Positions 52,027-61,145 are shown, numbered from the stretch's first letter. The stretch is 64,000 bases of DNA from Chthoniobacteraceae bacterium (GCA_947471505.1 CANIWM010000019.1:1-64000), one strand, 5' to 3'. Numbers and translations: made by a program. Notes: generated by a model from the sequence alone, not told the origin.

Positions 52027-52375
52027 AATACCGCCATTGACCGATGTCGCCCCTACTTAGGTATTCGCGCCGGTGAGCGTGAGAGTGTTATTGCCGAGCT
52101 TGGTGAGCGCTCTCGCGGCTGTGAGCGCGGTCGATTGGGTAAAATTGCCAGCCGTGGTGTCGATGGCCACACCAGACGCCGCATTCAGGTTGAAACCCGC
52201 GAGGGTGTTCGTGTTGAACAGAGCCGCCACATCCGCATCGCTGTAATCACCGGAGACCGCGCCGACGCCGAGGCCGACAGTGCCCGTAGCGGCAGTGGTG
52301 ACAGTGGTGCCCGAGGATCGGGCCGCAGTATTGCCGAAGGTCAAAATGCCGTTATTGACCGAAGTCGCGCCCGTG
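51740..52375 (-). repeat. Two tandem 318-bp coding repeats
   Basis: Units 51740-52057 and 52058-52375 are highly similar direct copies of exactly 106 codons each, encoding PNTAARSxGTTVT to [16 protein letters not shown]. The in-frame TAA lies at their junction. The third equivalent junction is at 52375-52377. The period being a multiple of three lets recombination add or drop units without frameshift. Confidence 0.8.
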
Positions 52376-53376
52376 TAGGTGTTGGCACCTTTGAAGATCA
52401 CCGTGCCCGTGCCTGTCTTATTGACGATGCTTCCGCCGGTGATGCCGTTGGCGTCGGCACTGTTGAAGGTGTAATTGACCGCGTTGTTCAAGAAATTGAC
52501 TGTGCCGATGCTCGCACCACCGGCAGCCACCGTGATGTTGCTGTTCGTCACCGCGTTTTTGAAACCATCCGTATCAGCAAACGAGACGCTCGTCGTCAGC
52601 CCTGAGACGGTCGCGAAAATCTGACCGCCCGTGAAGTTCGCCGTCCCGCCGTCCCATGCGCCGTTCGTCGCGCCGCTCCAAATGCCCGTCACGTCCCGCA
52701 CTTGGAGGGCGTTGAGCTGGCTGGATTGCGAGCCCGCGTTGTTCGCGAGTAACGTGAACGCCTGACTCGTGCCGCCAGCGGTGAAGCCGCCAATCGTAAA
52801 CTGCCCCACGCCGCCATCGACGTTAGTGTTGTTGTAGTCGAGCCCTATGCTATTGCCACCGCTGCTGGAGATGACTTCGGACCGGTTCACGCCACCGAGA
52901 TTGCGGTTATCATTCACCCAAACCTGCGTGGCATACACGTGTCCGGTAGTCAGGTTGTTGAGGTTCACCGTGGCAGTCGTCCCACCGTTGGTATAGTTCC
53001 CGCCCTGGAGAACAGCCCGATATGGGGCCGAAAGCCCGCTCCAAGTCCCTCCGCCAGCGCTGCCAAAGGCGCTCCCATTATTCGGCCCATCAAACCCAGT
53101 CATCGTCACGTCGCTCCCCAAGTTCGTCGTGCTCGCACCTGCGGCAAAAGACACGCCGTTCACGGTCTGCGCGCTGTTCGATAAATCGTAAGCGTAATTG
53201 AAGACGCCGAGCGTAAAAACATCGGTATCCCCCGCGATGGTCGTCGCCGGGCCAAAGGTGATGTTTTGCGAATAGCCCGTCGCAGCAAAGCAGAGCGACG
53301 CCGCTGCGATTGCGAGGTGGGATTTACGGAGAAGGGCGGCAACGCTTCCAGAGAGTATATTGTGAGGTGTGTTCAT
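52057..53376 (-). CDS. Second giant beta-strand-repeat protein, N-terminal segment (ends at in-frame TAA)
   Basis: The 439-codon frame starts [20 protein letters not shown] with a signal peptide ([16 protein letters not shown]) at ATG 53374-53376. A non-repeat domain of about 200 residues follows ([20 protein letters not shown] to [20 protein letters not shown]), then ATAB repeats ending [14 protein letters not shown]-stop. The stop replaces the Tyr of the conserved GANTY; the following codons give VGATSVNGGILTF in the same frame. Both equivalent positions in the neighbouring repeat units (51739-51741 and 52375-52377) read TAC. Without the TAA the gene would encode about 1,882 residues. In-frame codons upstream to 53508 are rejected because the signal peptide starts at 53376. 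Confidence 0.8.
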   Translation of the reverse strand: MNTPHNILSGSVAALLRKSHLAIAAASLCFAATGYSQNITFGPATTIAGDTDVFTLGVFNYAYDLSNSAQTVNGVSFAAGASTTNLGSDVTMTGFDGPNNGSAFGSAGGGTWSGLSAPYRAVLQGGNYTNGGTTATVNLNNLTTGHVYATQVWVNDNRNLGGVNRSEVISSSGGNSIGLDYNNTNVDGGVGQFTIGGFTAGGTSQAFTLLANNAGSQSSQLNALQVRDVTGIWSGATNGAWDGGTANFTGGQIFATVSGLTTSVSFADTDGFKNAVTNSNITVAAGGASIGTVNFLNNAVNYTFNSADANGITGGSIVNKTGTGTVIFKGANTYTGATSVNNGILTFGNTAARSSGTTVTTAATGTVGLGVGAVSGDYSDADVAALFNTNTLAGFNLNAASGVAIDTTAGNFTQSTALTAARALTKLGNNTLTLTGANT

Positions 53377-53457
53377 GTCGGACTGGATAACCCGAGCAAA
53401 CGATTGCGCAACAACGGAAATAACGACATTTTTCGCCAATCTCGCGGCGGGGATAAA

Positions 53458-54327
53458 ATGCGGATTGCCAAGCGCGCGACGCCCCGGCAACTGGCAGCGA
53501 TGATGCAACCGACTACGATCTATAATACGACGGATGGAATCTTGGCGCGACGCGGAGAAGATGCGTTCCTTTTACCCGGCGTGACGATGGACGCCATCTT
53601 CCAGCAGGACGATCCGCACGCATGGCTGGAGCCGATGCTCAGCAAAGGCCGCCCCATGGAACTCCCCGCGAAACTCCTCCCGCCCATCGGCACCCAAGAA
53701 GTGTGGGCCGCCGGCGTGACCTACCTCCAATCGCGCGACGCACGCATCGAAGAAAGTAAAGACGGCGGCTCCGTCTATGATCGCGTCTATGCCGCAGACC
53801 GGCCCGAGATATTCTTCAAAGCCACGCCCCATCGCGTCGTCGGCCACAGCGCAGAGATCCGCATCCGCCAAGACTCCAAATGGAACGTCCCCGAGCCCGA
53901 AGTCACCCTCGCCATCAACACCCGAGGGCGCATCTTCGGCTACACCATCGGCAACGATGTAAGCTCGCGCGACATCGAGGGGGAAAACCCGCTCTATTTG
54001 CCGCAGGCAAAAGTGTATCTCGGCTGCTGCGCGCTGGGGCCGGGACTGGTGATACGAGAGGCGCTGCCGATGGATGCGACGATCAGCCTGCGCATTTTTC
54101 GCGGTGGAGTCTCGGTATTTGAGGGCGCAACTTCGCTGGCGCAAATGAAGCGCACCTTCCCCGAACTCGCCGGCTGGCTCTGGCGCGACAATGGGTTCCC
54201 GAGCGGCTGCTACTTGCTCACCGGCACCGGCCTTGTTCCCGGCGGAGGCTTCACCCTCCTGCCGGGCGACGATGTCCGCATCGCCGTGCAGCATCTCGGC
54301 GAGTTGCGAAACACTGTGGGGGCATAA
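53458..54327 (+). CDS. Fumarylacetoacetate hydrolase (FAH) family protein
   Basis: The 289-residue protein is taken from ATG 53458 ([20 protein letters not shown]), preceded by a GGCGGGG stretch that may serve as ribosome site. FAH-fold features are [60 protein letters not shown] and the end [20 protein letters not shown]. The acidic metal ligands lie in PEPEVTLA. Family members hydrolyse or decarboxylate acylpyruvates and sugar-acid derivatives (for example 2-keto-3-deoxy acids). The substrate is unknown. It is divergent from the second giant gene. Confidence 0.87.
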   Translation: MRIAKRATPRQLAAMMQPTTIYNTTDGILARRGEDAFLLPGVTMDAIFQQDDPHAWLEPMLSKGRPMELPAKLLPPIGTQEVWAAGVTYLQSRDARIEESKDGGSVYDRVYAADRPEIFFKATPHRVVGHSAEIRIRQDSKWNVPEPEVTLAINTRGRIFGYTIGNDVSSRDIEGENPLYLPQAKVYLGCCALGPGLVIREALPMDATISLRIFRGGVSVFEGATSLAQMKRTFPELAGWLWRDNGFPSGCYLLTGTGLVPGGGFTLLPGDDVRIAVQHLGELRNTVGA

Positions 54328-54347
54328 AGTGCCAGCTTGACCGCCTG

Positions 54348-56099
54348 CTACATCCGCTCCGGGACTTCGATCCCGAGCAGTCCGAGGCCGTGCTTGAGGG
54401 TGCGCGCGGTCACGTCCGAGAGCGCGAGGCGGGAGCTGCGGGCGGGCTCGGCAGCTTTCAGCACGGGGCAGGCTTCGTAGAACGAGTGGTAGGCGTTCGC
54501 CAGCTCGAAGAGGTAATTGCAGAGGATGTTCGGGCGGTGGTCCGTGAGGATGCCGGGCAGCGTCTCGCCGAATTGGGCGAGCTTCTTAATGAGCGCAAAC
54601 TCCGCTGATTCTGTGAAGCTGAGAGCTGAGGGTTGAGAGCTGAGAGTCGCTTCACCCGCCTTGCGAAAGATGGAGCGAATTCGCACGTAAGCGTTCTGCA
54701 AGTAAGGCGCGGTGTTGCCTTGGAAGCTGAGCAATTTATCCCAGCTAAAGACGTAGTCGCCCTGCCGATTGGGCAAGAGGTCTGCGTATTTCACCGCGCC
54801 GATTCCGATGATGCGCGCGATCTCGCGGCACTCGGGCTCGGGGAGTTCCGGGTTCTTTTCGCGCACGACTTTGTAGGCGCGCTCCTCGGCTTCATCGAGC
54901 AGGTCGGCAAGTTTGACCGTGTCGCCGCTGCGGGTTTTGAAGGGCTTGCCGTCTTCGCCGAGGATGCTGCCAAACCAGCAGTGCGACAGCGTCACCGCGC
55001 TCTCCGCGTGCAGCCGCCGCCAGATGGCGAAGAACTGCCGGAAGTGGAGCTGCTGCCGCCCGTCGGTGACGTAAATGATTTCATCCGGCGCAAATTCGCG
55101 CACGCGGTAGGCGATGGTCGCGAGGTCGGTGGTGGTGTAGTTCGATGCGCCGTCCGCCTTCTGCACGAGGGCGGGCGAGGGCTTCCAGCCATTCTCGTCT
55201 TTGATCAAAAACGGGTCCTCTTTCTCCGGCACGCCGCCATCGCTAAAGACACAAATCGCGCCGTCGCTCTTCTGCGCGATACCTTTGTGCAGCAACTCGC
55301 CGACTGTGTCCTTGAGCCAAGGGTTGTAAAACGACTCGCCGAGCGTGCAGTCGAACTTGATGTCGAGCCGCGCGTAGATCGTGTCGAACTGCACCTGCGA
55401 CAGGCGGATCATCTCCTTCCAAATCGCGAGGTTCTCCGCGTCGCCCGCTTGGAGTTTCACCAGCTCGGCGCGGGCGGCATCCATCGCGGCGGGGTCCGTT
55501 TTGCACGCTTCGTTTTGCAGTTTATACACGCGCTCCAGCTCGCCGATGGGGTCACGCTCCAGCGCCGCTTTATCAATGATCGTCTTCCACGCGAGGCACA
55601 GCATCCCGAACTGCGTGCCCCAATCGCCGATGTGATTATCCGCAACGACGACGTGGCCGAGAAAGCGCCCAATCCGCGCCAGCGCATCGCCGAGAAAAGT
55701 GCTGCGGATGTGCCCGACGTGCATCGGCTTTGCGACATTGGGCGACGAGAAATCAATCACCAGCCGCCGCAGCGGCACCGCCGGCACGCCGAACCTCGAA
55801 TCCTTTGCCAGCGCAGCGAAGTGCGCCGCCAGCGTCGCGGGCTTTAGCCGGAAATTGATGAACCCGGCACCCGCAATCTCCGGTGCTTCGCAAATATCCT
55901 CCACGTCCAGCCGCGCGATGATTTCCTGCGCGACAACGCGCGGATTCGCCTTGCGGACTTTCGCGAGCTGCATGGCGAGGTTGCCTTGGTAATCACCAAA
56001 GCGCGCATCTTGCGTGGCCTGCACGGTGACGGGGATTCCGCCCGTATCGCCAGCAGCGGCGCGGAGTTTCGATTCGAGAATGGCTTGGATGGTTTCCAT
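54348..56099 (-). CDS. argS: Arginyl-tRNA synthetase
   Basis: The 583-residue protein is taken from ATG 56097-56099 (METIQAILESKLRAAAGDTG). Its N-terminal additional domain (about 1-100) is followed by the class I catalytic core with the HIGH motif as MHVGHIRSTFLGDALARIGR, preceded by SSPNVAKP. The region GEDGKPFKTRSGDTVKLADL replaces KMSKS, as usual in ArgS. The C-terminal DALR anticodon-binding domain ends GLGLLGIEVPERM. It charges tRNA-Arg in the cytoplasm. It converges with the FAH gene across 20 bases. Confidence 0.96.
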   Translation of the reverse strand: METIQAILESKLRAAAGDTGGIPVTVQATQDARFGDYQGNLAMQLAKVRKANPRVVAQEIIARLDVEDICEAPEIAGAGFINFRLKPATLAAHFAALAKDSRFGVPAVPLRRLVIDFSSPNVAKPMHVGHIRSTFLGDALARIGRFLGHVVVADNHIGDWGTQFGMLCLAWKTIIDKAALERDPIGELERVYKLQNEACKTDPAAMDAARAELVKLQAGDAENLAIWKEMIRLSQVQFDTIYARLDIKFDCTLGESFYNPWLKDTVGELLHKGIAQKSDGAICVFSDGGVPEKEDPFLIKDENGWKPSPALVQKADGASNYTTTDLATIAYRVREFAPDEIIYVTDGRQQLHFRQFFAIWRRLHAESAVTLSHCWFGSILGEDGKPFKTRSGDTVKLADLLDEAEERAYKVVREKNPELPEPECREIARIIGIGAVKYADLLPNRQGDYVFSWDKLLSFQGNTAPYLQNAYVRIRSIFRKAGEATLSSQPSALSFTESAEFALIKKLAQFGETLPGILTDHRPNILCNYLFELANAYHSFYEACPVLKAAEPARSSRLALSDVTARTLKHGLGLLGIEVPERM

Positions 56100-56170
56100 G
56101 AATCGCCCAACGTGCCACGAGCCCGCGCCCGATGGCAACACTCGCACGCACTCTTCACGAAGAGGGGGAA

Positions 56171-56201
56171 AAGAAAACCCCGGCTCCTTGCGGAGCCGGG
56201 G
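56171..56201 (-). terminator. Rho-independent terminator after the Pro/Ala lipoprotein gene
   Basis: A perfect 10-bp stem (56178-56187 with 56192-56201) closes a TTGC loop and on the minus strand is followed by TTTTCTTTTCC. It lies 32 bases after the lipoprotein stop and just upstream of argS, so argS needs its own promoter or readthrough. Confidence 0.85.
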
Positions 56202-56232
56202 TCGTTAAATGATCGGTTTGTTGTGCCGAGTG

Positions 56233-56541
56233 CTATTGGCCAGCTGGGGCTGGGGCTGGGGCTGGCTCCGGTGCTGGTGCTGCGGGAGCAGGTGCGGCTG
56301 GTGGCGCTGGTGCTGGTGCTGGTGCAGCGTCGGCAGGAGCGTTGATGACCTCGTCCGTCTCTGGCTTCTTCGGTGCGTCGGCCTTTGGTGCATCGGCCTT
56401 TGGTGCGTCAGCCTTCGGTGCCTCAGCCTTTGGGGCCTCGGTTTTTGGCGGAGTGACTGGTGGTTCTGTTGGTTTCTTGGCGTCCTCACAGGCCGAAAAG
56501 CTGAGAGCGAGGACGGCTGCGACTGCGAAATGTAGTTTCAT
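56233..56541 (-). CDS. Small Pro/Ala/Lys-rich lipoprotein
   Basis: The 102-residue product starts MKLHFAVAAVLALSFSACED, with lipobox FSAC and lipidated C18. The mature part is low complexity: repeated KAEAPKADAPKADAPKAD, then an Ala-Pro run to the C terminus. This suits an extended periplasmic spacer, possibly wall- or TonB-like in behaviour, but no family is recognised. A terminator follows. In-frame codons upstream to 56616 would bury the signal peptide and are rejected. It is divergent from hprK. Confidence 0.75.
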   Translation of the reverse strand: MKLHFAVAAVLALSFSACEDAKKPTEPPVTPPKTEAPKAEAPKADAPKADAPKADAPKKPETDEVINAPADAAPAPAPAPPAAPAPAAPAPEPAPAPAPAGQ

Positions 56542-56680
56542 AATTAGTGGTGTTGTGTTGATTCGACCGCACGGCGATCTGACGGGTTTATGCCAGAAGT
56601 GTGTCGAAGAGGTCAATCACTTCTCTCGAACGGAGGAAGCGGCTTGCCAGCAAGCCCGACTCCCGATTTACACAAGAAGC

Positions 56681-57643
56681 ATGAATGCGCCTGTAAAACA
56701 TCCAACGATCACCGTGGGGGAGTTCTATACGCGACACTCGGAGGCGCTGCAAATCAAGCCACTCACAGAACTCGGTTCAGGGTTTGAGCGCACCATCCTT
56801 GAGCCGACGATCAATCGCCCAGGCTTGGCGCTGTGCGGTTTCTTTTCCTACTTCGCGGATAAGCGGATACAGATTTTTGGCTCCGCAGAGCTGGCGTATA
56901 TTAATAGCATGGCTCCCGATGAAGTGAGTCGCCGCGTGATGGCTCTCTGCGAGCATCCCATCCCGTGCATCGTCATAGCCCGTGGGTTGGATGTGCCGGA
57001 TGCACTCGTGGAAGCCGCGCGCTCTCACAACATCGCGGTGTTTTTGACCCCGATGGTGACGATGCGCTTTATTAATGCGGCCACGCTGGCGCTGGAGTTC
57101 GACTTCGCGCCCCGCAAGAGCGAGTATGGCAGCATGGTGGATATTCAGGGCATGGGCCTTCTCATCCGTGGCAGCAGCGGCATCGGGAAAAGCGAGGTCG
57201 TCCTCGGCCTCATCGAGCGTGGCTCCTCGCTCGTGGCGGACGACATCACGCACTACCGCGTGGTGGACGGGCGGGAGCTAATGGGCACTTGCTCGGAGCT
57301 GGGGCGCGGGCACATGGAGATTCGCGGGCTCGGGGTGATCAATGTAACCGCCGTCTTCGGAGTCAGCGCGCTGCGCATCGAAAAGCGGCTCGACCTCATC
57401 GTCACACTAAAGGATTGGCAGGAGATCGAGTCTATTGATAGGACAGGGCTGGAGCAGGAGTACTACGAGATTCTCGGATTCTACATACCACACGTGACGA
57501 TTCCCGTGCGGCCAGGACGGGATCTCGCCAGACTCATCGAAGTCGCCGCGATGAACCAAAAGCTAAAGAGCCTCGGGTACAACAGCGCGGTGGAGTTTAA
57601 CGAACGCCTCATGGCCGCGATGCAGAAAAAGCGCGACCGCTAA
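56681..57643 (+). CDS. hprK: HPr kinase/phosphorylase
   Basis: The 320-residue protein starts MNAPVKHPTITVGEFYTRHS. An N-terminal domain (about 1-135) precedes the kinase domain with Walker A GSSGIGKS at residues 164-171 and the HprK signature HMEIRGLGVINVTAVFGVSA. It phosphorylates and dephosphorylates the regulatory Ser of HPr (S56 of the next gene product). The gene is 31 bases upstream of ptsH. The open frame extends to 56342, but that part is antisense to the lipoprotein gene. Confidence 0.95.
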   Translation: MNAPVKHPTITVGEFYTRHSEALQIKPLTELGSGFERTILEPTINRPGLALCGFFSYFADKRIQIFGSAELAYINSMAPDEVSRRVMALCEHPIPCIVIARGLDVPDALVEAARSHNIAVFLTPMVTMRFINAATLALEFDFAPRKSEYGSMVDIQGMGLLIRGSSGIGKSEVVLGLIERGSSLVADDITHYRVVDGRELMGTCSELGRGHMEIRGLGVINVTAVFGVSALRIEKRLDLIVTLKDWQEIESIDRTGLEQEYYEILGFYIPHVTIPVRPGRDLARLIEVAAMNQKLKSLGYNSAVEFNERLMAAMQKKRDR

Positions 57644-57674
57644 CCGAAGACACGACACATTTCAAAATAACTAC

Positions 57675-57971
57675 ATGGGACTCTGGAACAAACCGGAAGA
57701 GACGAAAATCACGAAGCAGCTTGAGATCATCAACAAGCTCGGGATGCACGCACGCCCATGTTCCAAGTTCGTAAAACTCGCCCACCAATACAAAGCCGAC
57801 GTGTGGGTGGAGAAGGACGGCGAGATGGTGAGTGGAAAAAGCATCATGGGCCTCATGACGCTTGCGTCCGGCGAAGGCTCCGTTATTTCCGTCACATGCG
57901 ATGGCTCCGACGCAGTCGAAGCACTCGCCGCACTCGAGAAACTCGTAGCCGCCAAGTTCGATGAAGAGTGA
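57675..57971 (+). CDS. ptsH: Phosphocarrier protein HPr
   Basis: The 98-residue protein carries the EI-phosphorylated His25 in KLGMHARPCSKF and the HprK-phosphorylated Ser56 in VSGKSIMGLMTL, with the usual 31-residue spacing. About ten extra N-terminal residues (MGLWNKPEET) precede the standard HPr fold. It overlaps ptsI by 11 bases. With HprK and EI but no EII genes around, it may act mostly in regulation. Confidence 0.96.
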   Translation: MGLWNKPEETKITKQLEIINKLGMHARPCSKFVKLAHQYKADVWVEKDGEMVSGKSIMGLMTLASGEGSVISVTCDGSDAVEALAALEKLVAAKFDEE

Positions 57972-59706
57972 GCAGCGATTCCAAGGCGTCGCCGTCTCCC
58001 CGGGCATCGTCCGAGGACTCGCCTACATCTATCGCCCCGACGAAGAACTGCCGCCGCGCCGTAGCATCAAAGAAGCCGATGCGGACGGAGAAATCGCACG
58101 GCTCCACGACGCGCTCGGCAACACCCGGCGGCAAATCATCGAGCTACACGATAAGGTGAAAGCCTCCCTCGGCGCGAGCGATGCCGAGATTTTCGAAGCG
58201 CACCTCATGGTCGTCGAAGACGGCGTGCTTATTGAAGAAGTGCAAAAGACCATCCGGCGCGATCTCTGCAACGCCGAGCACGCATTCCAAATCGTCGCGC
58301 AGCGCTACGCCAAGAGTCTCGCCGCGCTGGAAGACCCGTATTTCCGCGAACGCGCGGCGGACATCCACGACATCGCCCGCCGCATCACGCGCAACCTCCT
58401 TGGCAAGACGACGACCACTCTCGCCGACATCCAGAGCCCGCACATCGTCCTCGCGCACAACCTCACGCCGAGCGACACCGCGCAAATTGACCGCAATATC
58501 GTCCTAGGATTTTGCACCGAAGTTGGCGGCAAAACTTCGCACACCGCCATCATGGCGCGGTCGCTCAACATCCCCGCCATCGTCGGCCTGCACCAAATCC
58601 TCGCAGTCGAAAACGGCGCGGACATTCTGATCGACGGATACAGCGGCCTGCTCATCGTCCATCCGACCGACGCCACACTTTTCCAATACGGCGAGCTTCA
58701 GCACAGCAAAGCCAAAGTTGAGCAACAGCTCAACGAACTCCGCGAGACAGACTCCACCACGCGCGACGGCACCCGCATCACTCTCTCCGCCAATATCGAG
58801 CAGCCCGGCGACATCGCCCAAGCCGCCGCCAGCGGAGCGCAAGGCGTCGGGCTCTTCCGCACAGAGTTCCTCTACCTCAGCGGGACCGCGCTCCCTACCG
58901 AAGAGGAACAGTTCGCCGCCTACTGCCAAGTCGCCGCAGCCGCTCGGCCCCATGCCGTCATCATCCGTACTCTCGACCTCGGCGGCGACAAGCTCCACGC
59001 CACGCTTCACCCCGTCGCGGAAGAAAACCCCTTCCTCGGCTGGCGAGCCATCCGCGTCTGCCTCGAGCGCACCGACATTTTCAAAACCCAGCTCCGCGCC
59101 ATCCTCCGCGCCAGCACATGCGGGAGCATCAAGCTCATGTTCCCCATGATCTCCGGCATCTCCGAACTCCGCACCGCCAAGCGCATCCTCGACGAATGCC
59201 GCGCCGAGCTGCGCAAAGAGAACGCCCCCTTCGACGAGAAAATGGAAGTCGGCATCATGATCGAAGTTCCCAGCGCCGCCATCATCGCCGACTTGCTCGC
59301 GAAGGAAGTGGACTTCTTCAGCCTCGGCACGAACGACCTCGTCCAATACACCATCGCCGCCGACCGTGGGAACGAGCACATCGCCCACCTCTACGAGCCC
59401 ACGCACCCGGCAGTTTTGCGGCTGATTAAAATGACGGTCTCCGCTGCGCACGCCGCCGACATCTGGGTCGGCGTCTGCGGAGAAATGGGCGGCGACATCA
59501 CACTCACGCCGCTCCTCATCGGCCTTGGCATTGATGAAATCAGTTGCGGCAGCGCCGTCCTCCCGCGAGTGAAGCGAGCCGTTCGCAGCCTCGATGCCGC
59601 AGCTTGCCGACGGCTCGCCGCCGATGCGCTCGACTGCGATAGTGGCAGCACCATCCTCGCCCGCTCCGAAGCCGTCGCCCGAGACCACTACGGCGAACTG
59701 TTTTAA
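57961..59706 (+). CDS. ptsI: PTS enzyme I (PEP-protein phosphotransferase)
   Basis: The 581-residue protein has the EI order: N-terminal HPr-binding/phospho-His domain with H194 in GGKTSHTAIMARSLN, then the PEP-binding TIM barrel (GVGLFRTEFLYLSGTALPTE; MIEVPSAAIIADLLAKEVDF; FSLGTNDLVQYTIAADRGNE) with catalytic C506 in GVCGEMGGD. It passes phosphate from PEP to HPr. It starts inside the end of ptsH and its stop overlaps the convergent serine hydrolase gene by four bases. Confidence 0.96.
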   Translation: MKSEQRFQGVAVSPGIVRGLAYIYRPDEELPPRRSIKEADADGEIARLHDALGNTRRQIIELHDKVKASLGASDAEIFEAHLMVVEDGVLIEEVQKTIRRDLCNAEHAFQIVAQRYAKSLAALEDPYFRERAADIHDIARRITRNLLGKTTTTLADIQSPHIVLAHNLTPSDTAQIDRNIVLGFCTEVGGKTSHTAIMARSLNIPAIVGLHQILAVENGADILIDGYSGLLIVHPTDATLFQYGELQHSKAKVEQQLNELRETDSTTRDGTRITLSANIEQPGDIAQAAASGAQGVGLFRTEFLYLSGTALPTEEEQFAAYCQVAAAARPHAVIIRTLDLGGDKLHATLHPVAEENPFLGWRAIRVCLERTDIFKTQLRAILRASTCGSIKLMFPMISGISELRTAKRILDECRAELRKENAPFDEKMEVGIMIEVPSAAIIADLLAKEVDFFSLGTNDLVQYTIAADRGNEHIAHLYEPTHPAVLRLIKMTVSAAHAADIWVGVCGEMGGDITLTPLLIGLGIDEISCGSAVLPRVKRAVRSLDAAACRRLAADALDCDSGSTILARSEAVARDHYGELF

Positions 59707-60812
59707 CAGCCAAACACGGCATCCACAATACGCAGGGCTTTCGGGCCGGGCAGGACGCCCGGCTCCATCTGATTCATCACATAAGCAAACGCGATCCCCG
59801 TTTCCAGGTCCGCAAAAGCGTGACTGCCGCCTGCGCCTGGATGCCCAAACGCACGAAGCGATGGACCGAAGTTCCTGCGTAACTTTTCCCCGCCTACGGT
59901 CACCGGGTCGCGCATGAAGCCGGCAGAAAACGCTGTCTCCATCAGCAGCACTCGGTCATCGCCCTGCGCCAGGGTCGTTGACATCCAGTCCAACGTCCGC
60001 GGCTCAAAGTACCCCGCTCCACCGCCCGCCAGCATCGCATAGAATTTGCCGAGCGCATGCGCCGTCCCGATCCCCCCGAAGCCTGGCAAAGAAGCTGCCC
60101 GCGCCTCTCGAGTATTCAGCGCCGCCACGCTGTGCAGCCCTTGAGGAGAGCCAAACGCCCGAACCGTAAATGAACTAGGCGCGGCGAACGCCGTGTAAAA
60201 CCGATCCTTCGGCGGAGCACTCTTCGCGGGGAAGACGCTCGCCACTTTCTCCTGCTGCGCATCCGGCAGTCCGATCCAAAAATCCAACCCCAACGGCAGG
60301 GCGAAAACATCCCGCCAATATGCACCAAGGGTCTCCCCTGTAATGCGGCGCACGAGTTCATCCAGCAAAAAACCAAACACCCTTGGCCCGTAGCCGTGAG
60401 CCGTCCCCGGCTCCCAATGCGGATCCTGCGCCGCCAGCGCTGCAGCCACGGCGTCATGATCAAACACGGGCACTACACGATCCAACACGGGCAGTCCTGC
60501 TTGATGCGACAACACCTGGCCGATCGTAATCTCCCCCGTAAACTCCGGCCACACCTCCGCCACTCGCGTCTCCAAATGCAGCCCATGCTCCTGCATCGCA
60601 TGGAGCACGCACACCGCCGCCGGCCCCTTCGTCGCACTCCACACCAACACCGGAGTCTCGACCGTCCAAGGCCGTGTCTCCTGCCGGTCGCACCAACCAC
60701 CCGCTAGCGAGATGATCTCCTCCCCGTCCTGCCACACACTCAAGCTCGCGCCGAGTTCGCCAAAGCGTGTGAAGTTTTCCGCGAACAGCGCGACGATCCG
60801 ATCCTTATCCAT
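59703..60812 (-). CDS. Beta-lactamase-fold serine hydrolase (class C/EstB-like)
   Basis: The 369-residue protein has the SxxK motif SATK (S59, K62), the second motif around HGYGPRVFGFLLDELVRRIT with a Tyr in the YxN-like position, and the C-terminal GHPGAGGSHAFADLETGIAF, corresponding to the KTG/HxG motif. These are landmarks of EstB-type esterases and class C-like penicillin-recognising enzymes. No signal peptide is evident, so a cytoplasmic esterase is more likely than a drug-resistance beta-lactamase. It lies three bases after the YkgJ-type gene. Confidence 0.87.
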   Translation of the reverse strand: MDKDRIVALFAENFTRFGELGASLSVWQDGEEIISLAGGWCDRQETRPWTVETPVLVWSATKGPAAVCVLHAMQEHGLHLETRVAEVWPEFTGEITIGQVLSHQAGLPVLDRVVPVFDHDAVAAALAAQDPHWEPGTAHGYGPRVFGFLLDELVRRITGETLGAYWRDVFALPLGLDFWIGLPDAQQEKVASVFPAKSAPPKDRFYTAFAAPSSFTVRAFGSPQGLHSVAALNTREARAASLPGFGGIGTAHALGKFYAMLAGGGAGYFEPRTLDWMSTTLAQGDDRVLLMETAFSAGFMRDPVTVGGEKLRRNFGPSLRAFGHPGAGGSHAFADLETGIAFAYVMNQMEPGVLPGPKALRIVDAVFGC

Positions 60813-60815
60813 ACG

Positions 60816-61145
60816 TTAAACTCCATCCACGAGCGTCGGCACAGCATCGCACTTCTCCCGCCACCCGGGGAAGTTCCAATCGTTTGGAAACGCGCGGCAC
60901 TGTCGTGGCTTCACGGCCTGCAATCCGCAGTCCTTCCCCTCCAACCATGCGCACGAATGATCGTCACGCTCTAGCAGCGAAAGCCCACGCCGATCCGGAC
61001 GCAGTCGCGTGTGCCGCTCGACAAAGACATCCTCCGTCAGCCCCACAAAGGAAGCGATCGCGGCGATCTCATCCGGCTCCACCTTCACCACGCCCGGCCA
61101 CTTGCAGCAGTTCGTGCATCGCTGGCAAACGTAGTGGATAGGCAT
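60816..61145 (-). CDS. YkgJ-family cysteine-cluster protein
   Basis: The 109-residue protein starts MPIHYVCQRCTNCCKWPG with four cysteines at 7, 10, 13 and 14, and has further cysteines in HSCAWLEGKDCGL and RQCRAFP. This is the CxxCxxCC cluster family (UPF0153/YkgJ), thought to bind zinc or iron-sulfur. Function unknown. The ATG is 20 bases from the HU terminator hairpin. It probably forms a two-gene unit with the serine hydrolase, whose start is three bases after its stop. Confidence 0.88.
   Translation of the reverse strand: MPIHYVCQRCTNCCKWPGVVKVEPDEIAAIASFVGLTEDVFVERHTRLRPDRRGLSLLERDDHSCAWLEGKDCGLQAVKPRQCRAFPNDWNFPGWREKCDAVPTLVDGV

Noticed and set aside
48581-52375. Regular repeats as a CRISPR array
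   Set aside because: The repeats are hundreds of bases long, coding and in frame; there are no short repeats with unique spacers.
54633-55847. 404-codon open frame antisense to argS
   Set aside because: argS is complete and well conserved; the antisense frame is a composition effect.
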